From Martensiomyces pterosporus (Eukaryota > Kickxellomycota > Kickxellomycetes > Kickxellales > Kickxellaceae): a stretch of 64,000 nucleotides of DNA. Location: positions 19,793-83,792 of the forward strand of contig MU603946.1 of the NCBI GenBank assembly GCA_025201845.1, written 5' to 3'. Below, in pieces: positions 41,110 to 48,464 of this stretch (position 1 is the stretch's first letter; each line of letters starts with the position of its first letter). The translations under genes were made by a program, and so were the position numbers. Below the pieces are notes generated by a model that worked only from the letters and a program-made list of their open reading frames with translations, did not search any database and was not told the origin of the DNA.

Positions 41110-42768
41110 ATGGCTACTCTTACTGGTGCCCAGGTCCTCGCCAGATCGCTCAGGCAGCAGGGCGTCGAAGTGGTCTTCGGCATCGTCGGCATCCCCGTGG
41201 TCGAGGTGGCCGAGGCCATCCAGGCTGAGGGCATCCGGTTCATCAGCTTCCGCAACGAGCAGTCGTGCAGCTACGCAGCGTCTGCGTGGGGCTTCCTGAA
41301 CCAAAAGCCAGGCGTCTGCCTCGTTGTCTCGGGCCCGGGCGTCGTTCACGCGCTGGCAGGCGTTGTGAACTCGCAGGTGAACACATGGCCCCTCGTCCTT
41401 ATCGGCGGGTCGTGCGAGACCTCGCTGGAGGGCGCCGGTGCATTCCAGGAATGCCTGCAGGTGGAGATGTGCAGGCCGTATGCAAAGTACTCCGCCCGCC
41501 CGCCGTCGATTGAGCAGATCCCCTCCACCGTGGAGAGGGCGTTCAGGTACGCAGTGGCCGGGCGGCCTGGCGCCACTTATGTGGATCTGCCCGCGGACTA
41601 TATACAGGGAGCAGCGGATACGGCGAAGGTGGCAAATGCGGGAGAGGCCAGGAACACGTTTGCGCAGGCGGATCCGAGCGACATTGAGGAGGCAGCGAGG
41701 ATCCTGGCGCAGGCGAAGAGCCCCCTGCTTATTGTCGGGAAGGGCGCAGCGTATGCGCGTGCAGAGAGCGAGATCCGCGAGCTGGTTGACAAGTACCAGG
41801 CACCGTTTTTGCCGACGCCGATGGGCAAGGGCGTGGTGCCCGACAGCCACCCGCGCAATGCATCGAGTGCCCGCTCGCTGGCGCTGAAGGGCGCCGATGT
41901 GGTGGTGCTGCTGGGTGCCAGAGTCAACTGGATCCTGCATTTTGGCCGCCGGTTCAACGAGAACGCCAAGATCATCCAGGTGGACGTGTGTCCCGAGGAA
42001 ATGGGCGTCAACGTGCCCGTCGACGTTGCCCTTCAGGGCCACCTGCCGCTGGTGGTTAGGCAGCTGGTTGAGGCGCTGCAGGGGCCCTTTGTCGAGAACC
42101 CGGAGGACAACGAGTTTGTCGCAGCACTGGCCCAGCATGCGCAGAAGAACGCCGTGAAGCAGGAGGCCAAGTACCACAGCGACGCGCAGCCGATGACCTA
42201 CCATAGGGCGTTCTATGAGATCAAGCAGCGGCTGCCCGAGGACGTCGTGCTGATCAGCGAGGGCGCCAACACCATGGACATCGCGCGCACTGTGTATGAC
42301 TTCCAGGAGCCCCGTCGCCGCCTTGACTGCGCGACGTTTGCCAACATGGGCGTGGGCATGGGGTTTGCCATTGCTGCGCAGCTGCACAGGCCGGAGAGCC
42401 GCGTGGTGGCCATCGTTGGCGACTCGGCGTTTGGGTTCAGCGCCATGGAGCTCGAAACGGCTGTGCGCTCGCACCTGCCACTGGTGGTCATCGTCATCAA
42501 CAACAACGGCATTTACTTTGGGCTTGAGCAGGACCAGTACAACGAGCTGGAGGCTCAGGGCAGGCTGCCCACCACGGCGCTGACGCCCGACATCAAATAC
42601 GAGCTGATTGCGGAGGCCGTGGGTGCCAAGGGGTACCTGGTGAAGACGCCGGAGGAGCTGGGCAAGGCTGTGGAGAGCGCGCTGGAGTCGAAGGGGCTGT
42701 CGCTGATTAACTGCCTCATTGCGCCTGGCGGGTACCAGAAGCTGGACTTTGCCTGGATGGCCAAATAA
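41110..42768 (+). CDS. 2-hydroxyacyl-CoA lyase (thiamine diphosphate enzyme)
   Basis: 552 residues, the usual length of the oxalyl-CoA decarboxylase/HACL1 group (yeast homologue Pxp1). The ThDP-activating glutamate is Glu50 in FRNEQSC. The pyrimidine-domain segment 'VCLVVSGPGVVHALAG', the central domain and the cofactor-binding motif beginning GDSAFGFS at 437 and ending INNNG are all present. The 'YHSDAQPMTYHRAFYEI' and 'EGANTMDIARTVYDF' regions are typical of HACL1. The enzyme cleaves 2-hydroxy fatty acyl-CoA to formyl-CoA and a shortened aldehyde in alpha-oxidation, normally in peroxisomes. The C-terminus (FAWMAK) is not a recognisable PTS1, so peroxisomal location is not shown. Oxalyl-CoA decarboxylase activity is an alternative. 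Confidence 0.9.
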   Translation: MATLTGAQVLARSLRQQGVEVVFGIVGIPVVEVAEAIQAEGIRFISFRNEQSCSYAASAWGFLNQKPGVCLVVSGPGVVHALAGVVNSQVNTWPLVLIGGSCETSLEGAGAFQECLQVEMCRPYAKYSARPPSIEQIPSTVERAFRYAVAGRPGATYVDLPADYIQGAADTAKVANAGEARNTFAQADPSDIEEAARILAQAKSPLLIVGKGAAYARAESEIRELVDKYQAPFLPTPMGKGVVPDSHPRNASSARSLALKGADVVVLLGARVNWILHFGRRFNENAKIIQVDVCPEEMGVNVPVDVALQGHLPLVVRQLVEALQGPFVENPEDNEFVAALAQHAQKNAVKQEAKYHSDAQPMTYHRAFYEIKQRLPEDVVLISEGANTMDIARTVYDFQEPRRRLDCATFANMGVGMGFAIAAQLHRPESRVVAIVGDSAFGFSAMELETAVRSHLPLVVIVINNNGIYFGLEQDQYNELEAQGRLPTTALTPDIKYELIAEAVGAKGYLVKTPEELGKAVESALESKGLSLINCLIAPGGYQKLDFAWMAK

Positions 42769-43399
42769 GCGGGTCTGTAGAGCCCGCCCCCCTTAATTCA
42801 GTCTGCTGCAGTAGAAATATATTCTCTCGAGTGCGTTGTGTGCGATGGCGCGTTCCCCTCCTCCTCTTGGGCTGACATGTGCTTAGGAGCTGCTCTCTTT
42901 GGGCCTTTGCCTTGCCTTTTTCGGGACGCGCGAGAGGTGGTTCGTGCACTGAAGCAAAAAGAAGCGATGCAGATCGACATGAGATTAATACCTGTCCCAG
43001 CATCAATGCCAGCCCCGCTCGCCAACTACCAATAGAGCTTGAATGGCCGCACAGCACACGTGATTCGGTTTGTGCGCAAGCCGGGTGCTTTTCTCAAGTG
43101 CTCTGGCAGCGAACGTGGTGAGAGGCGCCAGGAGGGCCATGTGAGTAGACCTTTGCTAACAGGCGACTCTTGTCTTCCATGTGAAAGTAGAAGCGTCACC
43201 ACCGCCAGCTGTCTCACTTTCTTCTCTGCCACTCTCCTCCGAGAGCGTATATCTTCTCTGTTCTACTCTGCTTTCCTTTTTATTTATTGAACTCTGCTCT
43301 TCTTTGTTCCCTTCGTTTCTCGTGCGTTCCTCCAATTCGCACAGCAAACCACTACTCGCACTCTCCGCTACTCCTGTTGTCGCGGTTCCAATAGCAATA
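42769..43399. other. Intergenic region upstream of START-domain gene
   Basis: 631 bases, no supported gene. A CACGTG E-box lies at 43057-43062. The 150 bases before the next ATG are C/T-rich. Confidence 0.5.
43057..43062. promoter_or_regulatory. CACGTG E-box upstream of START-domain gene
   Basis: GCACACGTGATT, 343 bases before the start codon. Same extended context as at 13148 and 28560. Confidence 0.35.
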
Positions 43400-45253
43400 A
43401 TGTCCAGCAGTAGCGCAAAGCAGCAGCAGCAGCAGCAGCAGAAGCAGCAGAAGCAGCATTTGGCGAGTTTTTCCGAAACAAAGGCCGTAGTTGCCATAGC
43501 TGGGTCCCTTCTGCTGCCAATTCCGTTCCTTACCACGCTCAACAAATGTAGAGTAGCCCCCAGTTGCAGAGCCACAGCTTGCTCCCCTCATGCAAGGGCC
43601 CTGTTGGTTTTGTTCCAAGCCGAGAGGCGCACACTCATATAGCGCACAGACACAATAGAAAGATGCAAGCAGCTCAACAGCCCGCAGCCCATGCTCTCCT
43701 TCCTGCTTCTGCGTTGTAGGTGTGGTGCAGTATCCGCTGGATCGATTGCACTACCTTCTCTTCCAGATATTGTTTTTCGTCATGCTGCCCTCGATTATAA
43801 GCGTAGCTGGCGACGCCAATTTTGCTCACAAGGTCGAAGTTGTTCGTAGGAGCGGCAGGCATTCTCCACAGCGCGACATTAGCCCTCAAGGTACGGCGTC
43901 TTCTCTGTGTTAGCTGGTATATGCAAGGGGTTGGTGTGTCGAGAGTGGAAATTCCCTGGCATTCAGATAATGTGTGACTGAGAGTGGGCGCACTCACTTT
44001 GCTGTGCGTGAGGGCCTCCCACGCATATGCGCATTCTTGAGTCTAAACGCTCTTTTCTTGATGCAAGTGGAAGCGGCGGCGGCGGCAGCGTGGCTGCATA
44101 TAGAGCTGGTCCTTGGATAATGCCCATTCTAAACACCCTCGCCTACCCACATTTACTGCCCAATTTCCGTCGTGTTCTTGTAGTTTCTCGCAGCCCCAGT
44201 GCCGCAGCCTTCAAAGTAAGAGACAAGGAGCACTCGGTTGCTGGTGCGCTGCCCACAACCCACAGGTACACCGAGAAGTGCGCAGAGGTCGAAAGAGTAT
44301 TTATGAAATTGGCGAGCCAGGACGACACAGCGCCTGGTAGTCCCTGGACGCCGCTGGTGTCGCAAACAGCGCCATACCCAGTCACGGTGCAAGGGCACAA
44401 GACCAAGCCTTTCTGTTTCCGCATTACGTTCTATGCACCGACGCTGCCAGGCACGGCATTCGACCTTCTTGCAAACATCCTGCGCAGACCAGAGTGGGAT
44501 GAGCTGACAGAAACCACGCGCATTGTGGACCAGCTGAGCCAGGCTGACTCCATCCACTACTTGAAGATGAAGCCCGTGTGGCCAACCGCTGCACGCGACT
44601 CGGTGCTGATCTCGCACATTGCGTCTGTTAAGCTAGGCGGCAGCGAGAAGGCCGAGGAGGCCGGCGACGGTGCAGAGTACGGGTACTTGAATGCCAGCCA
44701 GAGCATTGAAGACGACCGGGTGCCCGAGAGAAAGGAGGAGGGGATTGTCCGCATGGAGGCTGGAATTGCAGGGCAGCTGGTTACGCTGGCAACCAAGGAG
44801 GATAAGGAAAGGCTGGGGCTCGTGGGCGAGAACTGGTGCAAGGTTGTGCAGCTGGCAGATGGCGACTTGAAGGGGTGGATCCCGAAGAGCGTCATCAAGT
44901 TTATTGCCACACAGGCGCTGCCGCGGTCGCTGACGAAGGTTAGCAAGCAGCTGGCGGGCATGCAGCACGGCATGGAGTCGCAGCTTATCCGCAACCTCAC
45001 TATTCCAGCAGCAAAGGCCTACTCGGCGACCGCTGCACCTCCATCTAGCAGCTCAGTGCCGACAGCTGCTTCTAGCGCTTCTGCACCTGCAGCAAGGCGC
45101 ACTGTGCACCATAGCAGCAGTGACCTTGTAAGGCTCAGCAGGGCTGGGTGGATGCCCTGGATCAAGATCATTCTGCGGTACGCTGGCCCTGCGGTCATTG
45201 CCTCGATCACCTCTCTGGTCTTTAATCTGCTGTGGCAGCGCAGGAGAAGGTGA
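43400..45253 (+). CDS. Membrane-anchored START-domain (lipid-transfer-like) protein
   Basis: Inferred exons: 43400-43547, 43720-43890 and 44184-45253, totalling 1389 bases in frame for 462 residues. Donors are GTAGAG and GTACGG; acceptors are TTGTAG and CTTGTAG. After a short poly-Gln stretch there are two hydrophobic segments (about 29-49 and 59-77), then a START/SRPBCC domain of about 200 residues with 'RRPEWDELTETTRIVDQL' and 'MKPVWPTAARDSVLISHIASV', the latter typical of START folds. A disordered Ser/Ala region precedes a C-terminal hydrophobic helix (WIKIILRYAGPAVIASITSLVFNLLW). START domains bind sterols or phospholipids; the membrane segments suggest lipid handling at the ER or a contact site. 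Exon 3 start is the least certain part. Ligand unknown. Confidence 0.78.
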
Positions 45254-45828
45254 CAAACCGCGACTGTGCACCAGCGGTAATCTCGTTACTCCTTTCCTTC
45301 TCAGTTCTATAAATGTACCTTGTTTACAAATCGCAAGCCGAAAATACCGGCTGCGCTCGCACGCGCTAACGTAATGCACTGTGTTGGGGAGTTTGACATG
45401 CGGGGTATTTGTAAGCCTTTCCTGATTCCCCCTCTCGGCAGTTCCACCCAATGCTAGGACGTTCGCTGGGGCGCGTGCATTTTCTGGGCGAGCCTAGAAT
45501 CCTGTGGATCGTTTTTGCGGCCACATGCACAAAATGCGCGTTTCAGACACGCCAGTGCTTGCATCATCAGACCTGCGTGCCATTGTAGCCCGAAGAAGAA
45601 AGCCTTGGCTCTCCCCTGTTCCCAGCCCCCTGAGCATATAAAAGCAATCGAACTCAGCCGCCCAAGACAGCAGACAGCTCTTTATTTTCACAGCACGCCA
45701 CCAAACAGACCTACACTCCACTCTCGCTTCTTACACGCCATCTTTTCGAGAAAGCAAGCAAGCCAACCTACCTACCTACCTCTACTATTACTATTACTAT
45801 TGCTATTAACACGGGCACTATATCAGAC
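45254..45828. other. Intergenic region upstream of BAG-domain gene
   Basis: 575 bases without a gene. TATAAAAG lies at 45637-45644, and repeated CTAC/CTATTA units near 45770-45805 precede the ATG. Confidence 0.5.
45637..45644 (+). promoter_or_regulatory. TATA box of BAG-domain gene
   Basis: TATAAAAG, 192 bases before the ATG at 45829, a strong match to the consensus and in keeping with a stress-inducible chaperone gene. Confidence 0.5.
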
Positions 45829-47943
45829 ATGCAATTCTTCCTAGACGACGGATCCATCCCCATTCGCCTGGTGCCTGCAACCAGCGCCAGCCGCCACCGC
45901 TCAACCGGCCAGTCCTTGCGCTCCCCCTCCCCGCCGATCAGCCAGGAGCGCGCAGTCCCCGGATACCCCTACATCCGTCTCTCGAACGAGGACGACTTCG
46001 ACGACAGCTATCCCTTTGACGCCTTCCAGGACCTGCGCTCGGCCTACGGCGCCTCCTCCCTGAACACCCTGCAGTCACGCATGCGGTACATCCAGCAGCA
46101 GCGTGCACAGGCGCAGCTGCAGCGCGCCCTGCTGGAGCAACAGCTGAGGGAGCAGGCGCAGAGGGAGAGCGAGCTGAGAGAGTACCAGCGCAGGCTGGAG
46201 CAGGAGCGCAGGGAGCAGGCTAGGAGAGCCGCGGAGAGAGCCAAGCGGGCGTACTTGAGCAGACTCGAGGACCAGGAGAGGGAAAAGCAGCTGGAGAGGC
46301 AGAAGGCGGCGGCAAAGGCCGAGAAGGAGGCCGCCCAGGCGCTTTCGGCCAAGGAGGAGAAGGAGGACGCTGCCTTTTACCCGCCGTTCCACTTCTTCAA
46401 CCACATCCTGGATAGCCAAATCAGGTCCCAGGACGACCTGGAGAGGAAGCGCGCGCAGAAGACAGCTCTGGAGCACCTCCTGAACACATACTTTGGACTC
46501 GGCCGGAATGCCGCAGAGGACGAAGCAGGCGAAGATGAGGGCCAGGCTGCGGCGAAGAAATCCAGGCCTACTGCCAGCCCTAACCCGAGCAAGCCCGCTG
46601 CAAAGGAGCGCGCGCAAAACGCCACAGCCCAGACTTCGCCGCCTAGCGCCGCTGCCACTGCCGCTGCTGGCGTGGGAAAAGCACAGGAAGACGACGCGGC
46701 TGCTCGCAGCCTTCCGCCCTTCCAGCTCCGCGGCCCTCACATTGACCCTGGGGTTCTCGAAAACGTCCTGCGTGTTGTCCACAGCAGACTGGGCGAGATT
46801 GCTGCTGACGAGGAGGCTGAGCACGAAAGGGCTGGCCAGGACACGGACGACACCAAGATCCACGTAGACGTTGTTGAAGAGCCTGCGGACAGCAACGATA
46901 TCAAGGGCGGTAGCAAGACCAGGCCGTCTCCTGCTCCAGCACAGTCTGGCGGCCAGAAGGGCGTGGAGATCGAGGAGCCTGTCGACTACCAAAGGCTCGC
47001 CGAGAACCTGCGTGACCGCGTCAATAAGCTCGACGACGACAGGATACTGCTTCCACTCAGCCCACTGCTTAGCACGGGCGATGGTGCAGACTGGCTTGGG
47101 GAGCCCGAGCAGCCGCCCAAGAAGGCGCGCGCCGCCCGTGCTGGTGTGCCCGGTGTCGCTGAGCCAGAGAGGAGCGAGGCTCTAAGGGACGGCGGTGCCG
47201 CGGCTGCCACAGCTCCGATGGATGTCGATGATAACAGCGAGACATCGGATGCCGAGTTCTCGAGGATGCTGGATAGCTGCAAGCGCCAGCTATGCGACCT
47301 GCAAGAAGCCTCCCTCAAGCCCAACTGCGAGGCAGCACGCCGTCGCCGCAGCCGCAATCGCCGTCGCCGCCATAGCCGCCGCACCCACCAGCACGAGCGT
47401 GTGGAGCAACAGGCTCACGAGGCGGAGACCACCTCCACTGAGGCCACCGCTGCAGAGCCTCCTGCTCCTGTGGAGACGGAGGAAGAGAAGCAGAAGCGCG
47501 CGGTCCACACGATCGAGGACTTTATCCTGGGCATCAGGAGCAAGCGCCAGGCACTCAAGGTCACCGAATCGCTCCGTACGCTGAAGACCGTCGAGCAGGA
47601 CCTGGACGGGGTGCGCAAGGACTACAACCGCCGCCTGCGCAACACCCAGCTGTCGTTTGTGGCTGACAAGGAGGGCAACCTGAAGCTGGCCCACGATCGC
47701 ACGAACTTTACGTTCCACGAGTACCAAGAGGTTCTGCAGAAGCTGCTCTTCAAGCTCGATGAGATCCCCAGCTATGGCGACGAGATAGTCAGGTACAAGC
47801 GAAAGGCCATTGTGAAGAAGATCCAGAACACGCTGGATGCCCTGGACCAGTTTGCGGCTGACCAGGAGTCGGAGCTCAGTGAGAGCAGTGCGTATGACGG
47901 CGCTTTGGGCGACGAGTCGAGCAACGGCGAATGGGTCTTCTGA
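45829..47943 (+). CDS. BAG-domain Hsp70 co-chaperone with long coiled coil
   Basis: 704 residues, single exon. After a disordered start there is a long Gln/Arg/Glu-rich coiled coil (about 80-180). A disordered, acidic middle section contains a conserved-looking helix 'PPFQLRGPHIDPGVLENVL'. A basic run of Arg/His (about 505-522) could be a nuclear signal. The C-terminal part (about 590-685) matches a BAG domain: 'LAHDRTNFTFHEYQEVLQKLL', 'KLDEIPSYGDEIVRYKRKAIVKKIQNTLDALDQF'. BAG domains bind the Hsp70 ATPase domain and promote nucleotide exchange. The overall layout differs from yeast Snl1, which is short and membrane-anchored; it is nearer to filamentous-fungal BAG proteins. Client or location is unknown. 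Confidence 0.8.
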   Translation: MQFFLDDGSIPIRLVPATSASRHRSTGQSLRSPSPPISQERAVPGYPYIRLSNEDDFDDSYPFDAFQDLRSAYGASSLNTLQSRMRYIQQQRAQAQLQRALLEQQLREQAQRESELREYQRRLEQERREQARRAAERAKRAYLSRLEDQEREKQLERQKAAAKAEKEAAQALSAKEEKEDAAFYPPFHFFNHILDSQIRSQDDLERKRAQKTALEHLLNTYFGLGRNAAEDEAGEDEGQAAAKKSRPTASPNPSKPAAKERAQNATAQTSPPSAAATAAAGVGKAQEDDAAARSLPPFQLRGPHIDPGVLENVLRVVHSRLGEIAADEEAEHERAGQDTDDTKIHVDVVEEPADSNDIKGGSKTRPSPAPAQSGGQKGVEIEEPVDYQRLAENLRDRVNKLDDDRILLPLSPLLSTGDGADWLGEPEQPPKKARAARAGVPGVAEPERSEALRDGGAAAATAPMDVDDNSETSDAEFSRMLDSCKRQLCDLQEASLKPNCEAARRRRSRNRRRRHSRRTHQHERVEQQAHEAETTSTEATAAEPPAPVETEEEKQKRAVHTIEDFILGIRSKRQALKVTESLRTLKTVEQDLDGVRKDYNRRLRNTQLSFVADKEGNLKLAHDRTNFTFHEYQEVLQKLLFKLDEIPSYGDEIVRYKRKAIVKKIQNTLDALDQFAADQESELSESSAYDGALGDESSNGEWVF

Positions 47944-47954
47944 GCACTGGCCTC

Positions 47955-48028
47955 CTGTTTCTTTTAGTCTTCTTTCATAGTTAATCATTTACTGTAATAG
48001 CAGCCAATATCCTTATCCCTACCACCGC
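47955..48028 (+). repeat. Degenerate direct repeat, copy 1
   Basis: 74 bases aligning without gaps to 48334-48407 (offset 379), 55 of 74 identical by hand count. Most differences are C/T or A/G transitions. Confidence 0.55.
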
Positions 48029-48333
48029 CTTGGATATATTTCCGGGCACCTTTGTTCTCAGCGACACACCAAATGGCAGGCATTTTGCTGCTAAGCAGCA
48101 AGGAGGCCACGCTTGTAGACAAGCTGCGCGAGAGGCTTTCCGACATCATCCGCACGGCAAAGGAATAGTTGTCGGAGCCGCTCAGCTCCTCGCCCTGGGG
48201 TGTGCCACGCCCATCTACATTGTTCACACGAGCGGCAACAAGGCCACTGATGGCAAGAGTTCCCGCGCGTTCTGTGAGCGCCTTGCGGGGAATTTGGATA
48301 TATGAAAAGGCTGGTTTTCTGAGGGTAGAGGAG

Positions 48334-48407
48334 CTGTTTCGTTTCACTTTCCTTTATACCCAGTCGTCTACTGTAGCAGCAACCAATGTCCTCATCCCTA
48401 CCACTGC
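48334..48407 (+). repeat. Degenerate direct repeat, copy 2
   Basis: Second copy of the element at 47955-48028. It lies next to the 3' end of the HEEHP-repeat gene, which is on the other strand. Confidence 0.55.
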
Positions 48408-48464
48408 TGCATATTGCTGGAGTTGGATAGAAATGTATTTTTTGATGGAAACGCACTGAAGTGC

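Larger units (their letters stand above)
47944..48464. other. Convergent spacer with degenerate direct repeat
   Basis: 521 bases between the BAG gene (+) and HEEHP-repeat gene (-). No supported gene; a 31-codon frame at about 48073 ends at an in-frame TAG. The sequence downstream of the BAG stop (47955-48028) recurs at 48334-48407, about 74 percent identical by hand count, and a TTC TGA pair matching the BAG stop context lies in the matching position before the second copy. Confidence 0.55.

Noticed and set aside
39365..42474. 393- and 457-codon minus-strand frames opposite the M28 peptidase and HACL1-like genes
   Set aside because: No recognisable content; the plus strand encodes complete enzymes with all catalytic residues.
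48073..48459. Possible small gene (MAGILLLSSKEATLVDKL...) with an in-frame TAG after 31 codons
   Set aside because: It looks helix-like and the frame continues after the stop, but I could match no family and the downstream part overlaps the degenerate repeat.
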